NCBI GenBank assembly: GCA_022823185.1
Contig: JAJDXQ010000030.1
Location: 115,702 to 179,701 of the forward strand
Length of the DNA stretch: 64,000 nucleotides
Direction of reading: 5' to 3'
Source of the DNA: Caldilineaceae bacterium
Lineage (GTDB): Bacteria > Chloroflexota > Anaerolineae > Caldilineales > Caldilineaceae
This document shows positions 9,360 through 19,113 of this stretch, piece by piece. The notes beneath the pieces were generated by a model. It did no database searches. It was not told the origin of the DNA and was given only the letters and a program-made list of their open reading frames with translations. The position numbers and the translations under genes are program-made. Position 1 is the first letter of the stretch. Every line of letters starts with the position of its first letter.

Positions 9360-12300
9360 ATGAAAAGGTTTTCGCTCATTGCCCTGTTCATTGTCCTTTG
9401 CCTGGCCGCGGGCCTCCTTTTTTCCGGCGACCGGCTTGGGACGATTCTCGACACGAGCCTCCGCTCCGGGGAGGTGGATATTTCCAACATAGGGGCGGAG
9501 CGAATCGAGAGGGCGCTTCTCCAGGATGAGGAAATTGCGGAGTATGTGCCGGGACAGGTGCTCATTCGCTTTAAGAAGACAGTTACCCGCGACCAGATTT
9601 CCGATTTCTACGCAGAGTACGGACTATCCGAAAAAGACAATCTGGATAACGACCCGACCGACGCGGACCAGGGGTTGCGTCTGGCAGGCGCCCCGGTTGA
9701 TGTGGACGAAAACCTGATCGAAGTGCTGGCGAGCGACGAGCGAGTTGCCTGGGCAGAGCCGAACTACCTGCTGCAGATCAGCGAGACGCCGCCATCGGAC
9801 CCGCTGTTTGAGAACTTGTGGGGTCTGCACAACACCGGTCAGACGGGCGGAACAGCCGACGCCGACATTGACGCGCTTGAGGCGTGGGAGATCGGCACGG
9901 GTTCGGACGACATCATTATCGCTGTGATTGACACCGGCATCCATGTGGAACACGAGGATTTCCAGGCGAACCTGTGGACGAACCCGAAGGAGTGTCCCAG
10001 GGGTGTGGGCAGGTGTGTAGAGAACGGAATCGATGATGACGGCAACGGCTATGTCGATGACTTTCACGGCATCAATGCAATCAACAACAGCGGCGCGCTG
10101 ATCGATGACTACGGGCATGGGACGCATGTGGCCGGCATTGCGGCGGCGGCCGGAGACAACAGGAAGGGCGTCGTCGGCGTCAGCTGGAATGCCAAGATCC
10201 TGGGCTGCAAGTTTATCACCGCGTTCGGCACGGGCACGACATCCAACGCGGTCAAATGTTTCAACTATATTTACGACCTGCGTACAAAGCAGAAGCAGAA
10301 CATCCTGGTTACGAACAGCAGTTGGGGCGGGGGCGGGGCGTCCAACGCATTGAGAGAAGCGATGGGGCGGGTCGATTCGCCGTTGCATGTCTGCTCTGCG
10401 GGGAATTCCAATTCGAACCGCAGGCTCTATCCTGCCGCCTACGATCTGGACAACATCATCGCTGTGGCGGCGACCGACCACGACGATGTCTATGCAGGCT
10501 TCTCAAGTTGGGGCGAGGACTGGGTCGATCTGGCCGCTCCGGGTGTGAATATTCTTTCGACCATACCGGACGGACGCTGCCCCATGTGTCTGCCTTCGGG
10601 TTATGGGGCCACGAGCGGGACGTCGATGTCGGCTCCATACGTTACCGGCGCGGCCGCGCTGATCTGGTCGGAATTTGAAGGGCTGAACAATGACCAGGTA
10701 AAGCAGCGCATCCTGTCGGGCGTGGATCCCTTGCCGGAACAGGCCAAGAAGACGCTGACCAACGGACGCCTCAATCTGTTCAACTCGATGGAAAAGGATA
10801 CGACGCCGCCGGCGACGGTTTCGGACCTGTCGCCCTCCGGTGTGCTCCTGACTAAGATCCTTCTATCCTGGACTGCCACCGGCGATGACGGTTTCAGGGG
10901 GCAGGCCACGGCTTACGACGTGCGCTACGACACGGCGCCGATTTCGAACGCGACCTGGGATTCTGCGCAGCAGGTGGCAGACGTTCCCATTCCCGGCAGT
11001 TCCGGATCCAGGGAGGCGCTTGAGGTTTCCGGGCTGGAACCGGACACAACCTACTACTTTGCGCTGCGGGTGGCAGACAATGTGGGCAACGTGTCGGACC
11101 TCTCCAATATCGTAATCGCCCGCACCAGCGCGGGCACGATCGTCTTTGAGGACGACATGGAGAGCGGAGCTGGCAAGTGGACGATAGAAGACGCCGACGA
11201 CAGCCTGTGGCATCTGTCGAGTCTGCGGTTCAACAGCCCGGAGACTTCCTGGTACTACGGTCGGGAGAGGCAGCGGGACTACGACACGGGCGAGGCGAAT
11301 GAGGGCAGGATCACGTCGGGCGTTATCGACATCGCTGGCGCTGACGACGCGCTGCTGACCTTCTATGAGTGGAGCGAATTGCAGAGAAACACTCGCTTCG
11401 ACCGCACACGCGTCCAGATATCGACCGACGGAACGACGTGGCGGACCGTCTTCGAGTCTCATGGCACAGAAGGGAATTGGGCGAGACGGGATGTGGACCT
11501 GAGCCAGGCGGTGAGCGAGAGCGGCTCGATCCAGGTTCGATTCTGGTTTGATACGATTGACGATTCCTTCAACGATAATGAAGGCTGGTATATCGACGAC
11601 GTCCAGGTTTTGACGGCGAAACTGCAGCTTCCGGGTGAGAAGCAGCTCCTGCCCAATCTGGTTGCCCAGTCGGTCAACATCGGCTTCAACCCGGCCGAAC
11701 CCCACGCCGGCGAAGAGACAATCATTCACGGGACAGTTCTCAACAACGGAAACGCGGATGCCCGTGCGGTTGTGGTGCAGTTCGTTGATGTGACTGAAGA
11801 GGATGCCGCGGTCCCGATCGGCCTGCCTCAGACAGTTGCTGAAATCCCGGTTGGGGGCAGCGGTGTTGTCCAGGTGCAGTACGACACCGAGGAGAAGGAC
11901 GGCGAACGAACGATCCGCATGGTGATCGATCCCAACAACTTTGTTTCCGAACGGAATGAGGCGGACAATGCAGCGGATCGGATTCTCAATGTGGCGGAGG
12001 CGCCGGCGCCCAACCTGTACGTTGACTCGGGCAACATAGGATTCGACCCGGCCTCGCCGCAGCCTGGCGAGCAGGTTACGATCCTTGCCACGATCATAAA
12101 CAACGGAACGGCCGACGCGGAGAGCGTTGTGGTCCGGTTCAGAGAGGGCAGAACGACGCCGGTCGCCTTGAACCAGGTGATCGACAACATCCCGGCGGGG
12201 AGCAGCGCGGTGGCGCGCGTCACCTTTGACTCCAGCGATAGCACGGGCAATCCGAGCATAAGCGTCACAGCTGATCCGGACAATTTCATCACAGAGTTGG

Positions 12301-15300
12301 ACGAGAGTGACAACAGCGCGAGCAAGACCCTGACGCTGCAGTCGGACACGGAACCGAACCTGGAGCTCTCTTCCGGCAATATCGGAATCGCGCCGTCCAA
12401 TCCGGTGGAAGGCGATGAAGTGACCGTCTATGCAACGATTCTGAACGCGGGCGACTCTGAAGTCCAGGATGTGCAGGTGCAGTTCCTGGATGCGAACAGA
12501 AGCCCTGCGGCGCCGATTGCGGCGCTCCAGGTGATTCCTTCGATTGCGCCGGGCAGCAGCGGGGTGGCGTCAATCCGATTTGATACGACCAACCGCAGCG
12601 GCGACCAGAAGATCCAGGTGCAGGTTGATCCGCACAATCTGGTGGCAGAATCGAGCGAGGGAGACAACAGCGCCACGGCCACGCTGAGTGTGGCGCACGG
12701 ACCGGCCCCCAACCTGGTTGTTGTTGACGAGAACATAGGCTTCAGCGCGACCGAGGTGGCGGCAGGCACGCCGATCACCATCTACGCGACAGTTCTGAAT
12801 ACAGGCAGTTCGAGGGCTGAAGGCGTGATCGTGCAGTTTGTGGATGTGACCAGCTCCAGCGTAAGGCCGATAGGCGAGCAGCAGACGATCGAGTTCATCG
12901 AGCCGGGCGCCTCGGCGGTAGCGATTGCGCAGTACACGGCTTCGGGCGGACAAGGTTCTCGCACGGTTCAGGTGGTCGCGGATCCCGGCAACTTTGTGCG
13001 AGAGGTCAGTGAAGATGACAACGAAGGAAGCGCGTCGCTGACGGTTGGCAGCGCGCCGTTGCCGAATCTGTTCATTCATAGCAACAACATCGCCATCTTC
13101 CCGGCCCAGCCTGTTAGCGGCGAGGAAGTGACGTTGCGGGCCGTCGTCGGCAACAACGGGTCGGCGCCGGCGGAGCATGTATCTGTCCAGTTCTTCGATG
13201 TAACCAGCGGCGAGGCCCGGTTGCTGGGCAGTGAGCAGACGATCGAGGCGATCGGCGTGGGCAGCAGCGGCACTGCTGCGGTCACAATCACCGAGTCAAT
13301 TTCTGTTGACAGACCGATAGGCAACCGCAAGATCCAGGTGCTGGTTGACGCCAACAACCGCATCAGGGAATCAAGCGAGGAGGACAACACGGCCACACGG
13401 CTGTTGACTCTCGATCCTGAACCGATGCCGAACCTGGTGGCGCTGGCCGAGAATATCGGCTTCAGTCCGGCCAATCCGCGTGTCGGCGAGACGGTGACGA
13501 TTCTGGCGGTCGTTCGCAACGACGGCGACGTTGTTGCCAGGAACGTGGTCGTGCAGTTTGAGGACGTGAGCGCGGGCCGGCCGGTCCCCATCGGAGAGGC
13601 GCAGGAGCTGGACAGGATCGCGGTTGGCGGCAGCGGCGTCGTGACGGTGAAGTACACGATTCCGGATGCCTCGGGTACCTACAAGGTGCGGGTGGTGGCG
13701 GATCCCGGCAATTTCATCGCGGAGACGGATGAGATTGATAACAAGGGCACGCGCAGTCTGGAAGTAAGGGCTGCGCCGATGCCGAACCTGGTGGCGCTTT
13801 CGGATAACATCGGTTTCAATCCGCCGACGACTTCGGCCGGCAGCGAGGTGATCATCTCGTTGACCGTTGTGAACAGCGGCGCGGCCGCTGCCGAGAACGT
13901 ACAGGTTCACTTCACGGATGTCACGGGCGGACGGCTGAGTCCTATCGGCGACATCCAGACATTGGCCTCGATAGCAGCCGGCGACAGCGCGATCGCGAGC
14001 GTGACGTATAATACCGCGGGGCGCTCCGGGGAGCGGCGCATCAGGGCCAGTGTCGACAGCTTGTCGATCATTACGGAGAGCGATGAGACGGACAACACGG
14101 CCAGCAAGACTCTGTTGATCGCGCGGGGGACCTCGCCCAATCTGTCTGTGCAGGCGGCCAACATCAGTTTCACGCCCACAAATCCGAACTCAGGTGATGA
14201 GATTCGGGTGCAGGCCGTCATCCTCAACCAGGGTGGGCAAGATGTTGGTGAAGTCGATGTCCAATTCCTGGATGTGACAGGCGACGAGGCCATACCGATC
14301 GGGTCAGGGAAGTTGATTGACTCGATTCCGGCGGGGAGCAGCGGCATCGCGGAGTCGGTTCTGAACAGCCGCGGCCTGGCGGGAGAGCGCAAGATTCGTG
14401 TGGTGGCCGACAGGAGGAATCTGATCTCTGAGTCGGACGAGACCGACAATGAGGCCGAGGCCGCGATCACGATCAACCCGCCTGCGATTCCCAACCTGGT
14501 GATTTCATCCAGCAACGTTGGCTTCCATCCCAGCAGGCCGGTGGACGGCGATCAGGTTACGATCAGCGCCACGGTTCTGAATGAAGGGGGCGGCGACGCC
14601 AGCGAGGTGATTGTGCAGTTTGTGGAAGGCAGCGGGCGCGGCGTACCGATAAGCGAACCGCAGGTAATCGACAGAATACCGGCTGGCAGCAGCGGTGTTG
14701 CCCAGGTAATCTTTGATACGACGGGCAAGGATGACCCGCGAGTTCAGGTAATCGTTGACCCCAATAACTATATAGCGGAGACGAAAGAGACGGACAACAG
14801 GGCATCCGCATCCTTGAGGATGACGGCGCAGCCGTTGCCGAATCTGACTGTCAAGACCAGTAATGTCGCGATCACGCCGAAGTCGCCGCGCGAGGGGCAG
14901 AGGATTATCCTGACGGCCGTTGTGGTCAACCACGGCAGCGCGGCGGCGCGTGATGTGGATGTACAGTTCATGGATGCGACGGAACGGCCCGGCGTGCCAG
15001 TCGGGGCGGCGCAGACTGTCTCGTTGATCCCGTCTGGCGGCAGCGCGGCGGTGGGCGTCGTCTACGACACGACCGAGAGAGAAGGACAGCGTCGAATCCA
15101 GGTGACGGTCGACCCGGGGAACTTCATAGAGGAAAGCGCCGAAAGCGATAATTCGGCGAATAAGACGGTCGAGGTGCTGGAGCGGGCCGCCCCGAACCTG
15201 ATTGTACAGCCCCGCAACGTGGGCTTCAATCCTGCCGCCCCGACCGAGGGCGACCGGGTCCTGATTCGGGCGATTGTTCTCAACGACGGGGTAGAGGATG

Positions 15301-17048
15301 CGACCGATGTAGTGGTCCAGTTCCTGGATGTAACCGAGGCAAGTGTCGTGCCAATCGGCCAGCCTCACGTCGTGGGCTACCTTGCGGCAGGATCCAGCGC
15401 GACGGTGCCCATCATCTATGACACGCTCGACCGGCCGGGTGACCGCCGCATTCGAGTCGTTGTCGATCCGAACAACTTCATTCGCGAGAGCAGCAAAGAG
15501 GACAATCAGACGGTGGTTACGTTGCCGGTCCAGGCTGCGATGGCGCCGAACCTGGCGATGCTGTCGGGCAACATCAAGTTTGCCCCGCAGTCGCCCGAGC
15601 TCCATGACGTGGTGACGGTGTCGGCAACCGTGCTGAACAACGGCACGGAAACGGCGCACGACGTCATCGTTCAGATTCTGGACGTAACCGGCGGGGGTTC
15701 GACGCCGATAGGCACGGAACAGTTGCTGGATGCGGTTCCTGCCGGCGGGGGAGGCACGGTGGAAGTCTTCTTCACCGATACGGGTGAGACTGGCAGCCGC
15801 CAGATTCGGGTGGTGGTTGATCCCAACAACGTGATCACTGAGATGAATGAGCGAGACAACCAGGCGACGCGAGGGATCTTCATCTCGCCGCCGCAGCTGG
15901 CGGACATCGCCGTAGAGGAAGAGGATGTTGAGTTCGATCCCGAAGAACCGGTCGAGGGCACGGATACGACCATCTCAGCGACGGTCTCCAACACGGGCAA
16001 CGCCAACGCACGCGGTTTCGTCGTACGCTTCCTGGATGTGACGGATCGGGTGCCGAGGCCCATCGGCGGCCCGCGGCGGATCGACCAGCTTGGCGCCAAT
16101 GACAGTACGACAGTCTCGGTCACATACGATACCGCAGGCAAAGCCGGAGAGCGCAAGATCCGCGTCGTGGCTGATTCGGAAGACGCAGTGAACGAATTGG
16201 ACGAGGAGAACAACAGGGTCGAGCTGGTCCTCAATGTCCGCACAGTTTCGGAAGCGTCGGATGATGCGCCGAATCTGACGGTCCTGTCTTCGAACATTCG
16301 CTTCTTCCCAGCCGTACCTGAGCCGGGGGCGCCGGTAACGATTACGGCGGTGATACGCAACCAGGGCAACACGGTGGCGGAGGACGTGGTCGTCCTGTTC
16401 GAGGACGCCACGGATGAGGAAGCGATCGAAATTGGTGAGTTCACGATAACGGAGCCGATTCAGCCGGGCGCGCGCGAGCTGGCAGTGCTTTCCTACGATA
16501 CGAGCGAGGTGGATGGAAGCCGGGTCATTCGAGTAACCGTCGACCCCGAGGACACGATAGGCGAAACGGACGAGGACGACAATTCCGCCGAGCGCACTCT
16601 GCGCTTCAGCTCGTCAGCGCAGGGGAACAGTCAGGGGTCGGACTCGAGCAGTCTGGCGTCGTCCGACGGCGGCGCAGAGAATGCCGCGGGGACGAATCTT
16701 GCTCTGAATGCCCAGGAAGTGGAGGTAAATGTAACGCGGGCCAGTGAAGGGGACCTGGTCGTCGTTGCCACGACGGTTCGCAATGAGGGCAGCCTGGACG
16801 TGGGCGGATTTTCGGTCCATGTCCTGGACGAGACCGACGATCTGAATCCGCTCGGTTCGCCTCAGACGGTGGAGGGTCTGGCTGCGGGTGATGCGATTAC
16901 CGTACGCACGATTTTCCGGGCGGCCGGCGGTTTGGGAGAACGGACGCTGCAGGTCGTGGTGGATCCATCGAATCTGGTCGTGGAGAGTTCTGAGTTGGAC
17001 AACCGGGTGAGCGTACTCGTCCACTCGCTGGAACCTGCAGACGGATAG
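9360..17048 (+). CDS. Secreted subtilisin-family (S8) protease with fibronectin-III, MAM-like and 15 CARDB repeats
   Basis: A 2562-residue exported protein. The signal peptide is at residues 1-22 (a lysine-arginine start and a 15-residue hydrophobic core). A propeptide-like segment (~55-140) contains the P-G-Q-V-L-I-R-F motif common in fervidolysin-like subtilases. In the S8 catalytic domain (~150-470), Asp191 lies in A-V-I-D-T-G, His253 in Y-G-H-G-T-H-V-A-G and Ser422 in S-G-T-S-M-S-A-P. A fibronectin-III-like domain (~480-590, starting P-P-A-T-V-S-D-L-S) is followed by a MAM/immune-inhibitor-A-like beta domain (~595-755). Fifteen CARDB-type Ig-like repeats of ~115 residues then run to the C-terminus, most opening with P-N-L. 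The end shows no sorting signal or transmembrane segment, so it is probably secreted or bound non-covalently. Likely an extracellular protein-degrading or adhesive enzyme. An AGGGAGA ribosome site lies 10-15 nt before the ATG. Confidence 0.92.
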   Translation: MKRFSLIALFIVLCLAAGLLFSGDRLGTILDTSLRSGEVDISNIGAERIERALLQDEEIAEYVPGQVLIRFKKTVTRDQISDFYAEYGLSEKDNLDNDPTDADQGLRLAGAPVDVDENLIEVLASDERVAWAEPNYLLQISETPPSDPLFENLWGLHNTGQTGGTADADIDALEAWEIGTGSDDIIIAVIDTGIHVEHEDFQANLWTNPKECPRGVGRCVENGIDDDGNGYVDDFHGINAINNSGALIDDYGHGTHVAGIAAAAGDNRKGVVGVSWNAKILGCKFITAFGTGTTSNAVKCFNYIYDLRTKQKQNILVTNSSWGGGGASNALREAMGRVDSPLHVCSAGNSNSNRRLYPAAYDLDNIIAVAATDHDDVYAGFSSWGEDWVDLAAPGVNILSTIPDGRCPMCLPSGYGATSGTSMSAPYVTGAAALIWSEFEGLNNDQVKQRILSGVDPLPEQAKKTLTNGRLNLFNSMEKDTTPPATVSDLSPSGVLLTKILLSWTATGDDGFRGQATAYDVRYDTAPISNATWDSAQQVADVPIPGSSGSREALEVSGLEPDTTYYFALRVADNVGNVSDLSNIVIARTSAGTIVFEDDMESGAGKWTIEDADDSLWHLSSLRFNSPETSWYYGRERQRDYDTGEANEGRITSGVIDIAGADDALLTFYEWSELQRNTRFDRTRVQISTDGTTWRTVFESHGTEGNWARRDVDLSQAVSESGSIQVRFWFDTIDDSFNDNEGWYIDDVQVLTAKLQLPGEKQLLPNLVAQSVNIGFNPAEPHAGEETIIHGTVLNNGNADARAVVVQFVDVTEEDAAVPIGLPQTVAEIPVGGSGVVQVQYDTEEKDGERTIRMVIDPNNFVSERNEADNAADRILNVAEAPAPNLYVDSGNIGFDPASPQPGEQVTILATIINNGTADAESVVVRFREGRTTPVALNQVIDNIPAGSSAVARVTFDSSDSTGNPSISVTADPDNFITELDESDNSASKTLTLQSDTEPNLELSSGNIGIAPSNPVEGDEVTVYATILNAGDSEVQDVQVQFLDANRSPAAPIAALQVIPSIAPGSSGVASIRFDTTNRSGDQKIQVQVDPHNLVAESSEGDNSATATLSVAHGPAPNLVVVDENIGFSATEVAAGTPITIYATVLNTGSSRAEGVIVQFVDVTSSSVRPIGEQQTIEFIEPGASAVAIAQYTASGGQGSRTVQVVADPGNFVREVSEDDNEGSASLTVGSAPLPNLFIHSNNIAIFPAQPVSGEEVTLRAVVGNNGSAPAEHVSVQFFDVTSGEARLLGSEQTIEAIGVGSSGTAAVTITESISVDRPIGNRKIQVLVDANNRIRESSEEDNTATRLLTLDPEPMPNLVALAENIGFSPANPRVGETVTILAVVRNDGDVVARNVVVQFEDVSAGRPVPIGEAQELDRIAVGGSGVVTVKYTIPDASGTYKVRVVADPGNFIAETDEIDNKGTRSLEVRAAPMPNLVALSDNIGFNPPTTSAGSEVIISLTVVNSGAAAAENVQVHFTDVTGGRLSPIGDIQTLASIAAGDSAIASVTYNTAGRSGERRIRASVDSLSIITESDETDNTASKTLLIARGTSPNLSVQAANISFTPTNPNSGDEIRVQAVILNQGGQDVGEVDVQFLDVTGDEAIPIGSGKLIDSIPAGSSGIAESVLNSRGLAGERKIRVVADRRNLISESDETDNEAEAAITINPPAIPNLVISSSNVGFHPSRPVDGDQVTISATVLNEGGGDASEVIVQFVEGSGRGVPISEPQVIDRIPAGSSGVAQVIFDTTGKDDPRVQVIVDPNNYIAETKETDNRASASLRMTAQPLPNLTVKTSNVAITPKSPREGQRIILTAVVVNHGSAAARDVDVQFMDATERPGVPVGAAQTVSLIPSGGSAAVGVVYDTTEREGQRRIQVTVDPGNFIEESAESDNSANKTVEVLERAAPNLIVQPRNVGFNPAAPTEGDRVLIRAIVLNDGVEDATDVVVQFLDVTEASVVPIGQPHVVGYLAAGSSATVPIIYDTLDRPGDRRIRVVVDPNNFIRESSKEDNQTVVTLPVQAAMAPNLAMLSGNIKFAPQSPELHDVVTVSATVLNNGTETAHDVIVQILDVTGGGSTPIGTEQLLDAVPAGGGGTVEVFFTDTGETGSRQIRVVVDPNNVITEMNERDNQATRGIFISPPQLADIAVEEEDVEFDPEEPVEGTDTTISATVSNTGNANARGFVVRFLDVTDRVPRPIGGPRRIDQLGANDSTTVSVTYDTAGKAGERKIRVVADSEDAVNELDEENNRVELVLNVRTVSEASDDAPNLTVLSSNIRFFPAVPEPGAPVTITAVIRNQGNTVAEDVVVLFEDATDEEAIEIGEFTITEPIQPGARELAVLSYDTSEVDGSRVIRVTVDPEDTIGETDEDDNSAERTLRFSSSAQGNSQGSDSSSLASSDGGAENAAGTNLALNAQEVEVNVTRASEGDLVVVATTVRNEGSLDVGGFSVHVLDETDDLNPLGSPQTVEGLAAGDAITVRTIFRAAGGLGERTLQVVVDPSNLVVESSELDNRVSVLVHSLEPADG
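11645..17035 (+). repeat. Fifteen tandem CARDB-encoding repeats (~355 bp period)
   Basis: Each unit encodes the pattern P-N-L-x(4)-N-I-x-F-x-P ... V-x(3)-V-x-N-x-G ... V-V-V-Q-F-x-D-V-T ... I-P-A-G-S-S-G ... R-x-I-x-V-x-V-D-P-x-N-x-I-x-E-x-x-E-x-D-N. Unit starts fall about every 345-370 bp from ~11648. Units 13 and 15 are the most divergent; a short serine/glycine-rich linker precedes unit 15. Nucleotide identity between units is moderate, so this is an old expansion. Confidence 0.9.
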
Positions 17049-17073
17049 TTCAACAGCAAGTATAGTAGATGGC

Positions 17074-17114
17074 AACGCCCCTCCCTGTCTGAGTCCCAGG
17101 CACGGAGGGGCGTT
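17074..17114. terminator. Terminator-like hairpin between convergent genes
   Basis: An 11-bp perfect stem AACGCCCCTCC (17074-17084) / GGAGGGGCGTT (17104-17114) with a 19-nt loop. It lies between the subtilase gene (plus) and the lipoprotein gene (minus). T-runs are short on both sides, so strength is uncertain. Confidence 0.6.
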
Positions 17115-17165
17115 TCGCGCCAGCGGTCGGGCGGGACGGCGCGGCGGGCGGGAGCGGGTCGGAGA

Positions 17166-18137
17166 TTAGAACAGGCTAAGTTGCCCTTGGGCCTGCACGG
17201 ACAGGTTCGAGTAGGCTCTGCCGACCCGCTGCAGGGGGATTTCAAAGGGGCGGTCCGCGCCGGGCGTGATTGTCTCGCCGAAGATGGAAAGCGCCACTAC
17301 ATCCACGACTTCTCCGGCCTCGTCGTAGAACGCGGCGGCTACGACGACGGAAGACAGGGCGGTCTCGTGGCCATTGTGCAGACGGCCTACGACAGCGGTG
17401 CGCCCATCTCTCTCCACTACGGTAACGGCTGACACTTCCAGCTCCCGGAATTCGACAATGCTGGCATCATCGAAGGATACGGTCAGCTCATACCGCTGCA
17501 CTGACTCCGGGTCGACGTCGGCCTCGATTCGAAACGGAATTGCGCGCTCGACATCCAGCTTGCCGAAAACGGCGAGCGCTTCGGCGGAGGCGATCGAAGC
17601 GCCGTTGCCGTCAAAGAAGGTTGCGTGCACGCGGACGCCGAACAGTTCATGGGGTGCGCCATTCACGAGTTCGCCAACGACGACCAGTTGCGAATCAAGC
17701 GGATAGCTTGTATGGCTGCGAATGAAAACGGTGGCCGGTATTGGCGTGCTTGTGGGCGTTGCCGTTGGCGTGGTCGTCGGCGTCGGAGTCGGTGTGGGCA
17801 GGGGGGCCGAGTCGGTGGCAGTGGGTGTCGCTGTCGGCTCGGTTGTGGGCTCGGCAGTTACGGTCAGGGCAGCTGTAGGTGATGGCGTTGAGGTCGCTGT
17901 TTCCGTTGGCGTGGCGGGCGGGAGAGGCGTATGGGTTTCAGTGGGCGGGGGCAAAGGCGTGACTGTCGGCAGGGGGGTTGCGGTCGCGTTTGCGGCGGGC
18001 TCTGCCGGGGCAGGCTCCTGCTGGTCGGAGGCGGAGGCAGCGGTTTGCGGGGGCGCGGCGCCTCCGCCGGGGGCTTCCTGGCAGGCCGAGAGCAAGAGAA
18101 GCGCGCCCAACACAATTGCAATTGAAGGTCGAAGCAT
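17166..18137 (-). CDS. Secreted lipoprotein with Thr/Pro-rich linker and FxLYD-like C-terminal domains
   Basis: About 323 residues. It starts at one of two adjacent ATGs (18137/18140) with a type II signal peptide, M-L-R-P-S-I-A-I-V then L-L-L-L-S-A-C (lipobox LSAC). A low-complexity linker of alternating Thr, Pro and Ala (~35-130) follows; the DNA there is simple-sequence rich. The C-terminal ~190 residues contain two related beta domains resembling FxLYD/DUF3426-type modules (V-V-G-E-L-V-N-G ... A-T-F-F-D and V-V-G-R-L-H-N-G ... A-A-F-Y-D). Function unknown; likely a surface protein. It lies 74 nt downstream of the last ABC permease gene on the same strand and could share its transcript. 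Confidence 0.75.
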   Translation of the reverse strand: MLRPSIAIVLGALLLLSACQEAPGGGAAPPQTAASASDQQEPAPAEPAANATATPLPTVTPLPPPTETHTPLPPATPTETATSTPSPTAALTVTAEPTTEPTATPTATDSAPLPTPTPTPTTTPTATPTSTPIPATVFIRSHTSYPLDSQLVVVGELVNGAPHELFGVRVHATFFDGNGASIASAEALAVFGKLDVERAIPFRIEADVDPESVQRYELTVSFDDASIVEFRELEVSAVTVVERDGRTAVVGRLHNGHETALSSVVVAAAFYDEAGEVVDVVALSIFGETITPGADRPFEIPLQRVGRAYSNLSVQAQGQLSLF

Positions 18138-18210
18138 CATCTTTGAATACACGGTCTTCTGCCAATTGGGGGCCGGTTTCAAGCCCAAAGATGACAGCTC
18201 AGAAAACGGG

Positions 18211-19113
18211 CTACCCCTTCAGGCCTGACGTAACGACGCCGCTCACAAAATGACGTTGAAGGACGAGATAGATGAACAGGACGGGCAACATGGTCATGGT
18301 ACCCAGCGACAGGAACCAGTGGATCTGGTATTGTCGGAGTCCTCCGCCGTGACGGAATTCGGCCAGCGTGCGTTTGAAGGTCAACATGCCGCGCGCGAGT
18401 GTCCAGGTGTTATCGTCGGTCAGGTAGATCAGCGGCCCCCACAGATCGTTCCAGGAATGGAGGAAGAGAAAGATAGAGGCCGCGGCCAGCGCCGGGCCGA
18501 TATTTGGCAGGATCACGTGGCGATAGATTCCGATGGGGGAGCAGCCGTCGATTTTGGCGGCATCGTCAAGTTCGGTGGGGATGGTCATTATGTACTGGCG
18601 CAGCAGGAAGATGTAGAAGGCGCCGCCGCCCATCCACATGGGCACAATGAGCGGCAAATATGTGTTGAGCCACCCGAGGCGATGGAAGAGCAGAAATGTT
18701 GGAATCGCTGTGACCTGCATTGGAACCATCATCGTCCCCAGTACAATGAAGAACAGAACGTTTCGCCCTGCAAAGCGAAGGCGGGCGAAGCCGTATGCCA
18801 CCATGGAGGCGGAAAGCAGACCACCGAACAAGGAGGCCACGGTAATGACGAGCGTGTTAAACAGGAACCGGGTGAAGGCCAAGGCGGTCCAGGCATCGAT
18901 GAAGTTGTGCCACTGCCATGGAATTGGCGGGATCAGATTGATGACAGTTTCCTCGAGCAGCAGTTCCTTTGTCTTGAGGGCGCCCGAAAACATCCACAGC
19001 AACGGAAAAATCATGATGATGCCAATCGCGATAGCGATCAGGTAGTTGAGAGCAAGTCGCAACGCACGGCGGTACATCCAGGCGCTGCTTGCTTGTCTGA
19101 TGTCCGTTGCCAT
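18211..19113 (-). CDS. Carbohydrate ABC transporter permease, MalG-like (CUT1), system 2
   Basis: A 300-residue inner-membrane permease with about six transmembrane segments. The conserved EAA loop (E-L-D-D-A-A-K-I-D-G-C-S-P) is where the ATPase docks. Start ATG at 19113; its upstream partner ends at 19114, with no gap. It is the last permease of the six-gene minus-strand transport cluster. No ATPase gene is present, so a shared MsmK/UgpC-type ATPase encoded elsewhere is expected. Confidence 0.9.
   Translation of the reverse strand: MATDIRQASSAWMYRRALRLALNYLIAIAIGIIMIFPLLWMFSGALKTKELLLEETVINLIPPIPWQWHNFIDAWTALAFTRFLFNTLVITVASLFGGLLSASMVAYGFARLRFAGRNVLFFIVLGTMMVPMQVTAIPTFLLFHRLGWLNTYLPLIVPMWMGGGAFYIFLLRQYIMTIPTELDDAAKIDGCSPIGIYRHVILPNIGPALAAASIFLFLHSWNDLWGPLIYLTDDNTWTLARGMLTFKRTLAEFRHGGGLRQYQIHWFLSLGTMTMLPVLFIYLVLQRHFVSGVVTSGLKG

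Noticed and set aside
11645..17035. The ~355-bp periodic repeats as a CRISPR or satellite array
   Set aside because: They are diverged coding repeats within one open frame, each encoding a CARDB-like domain.
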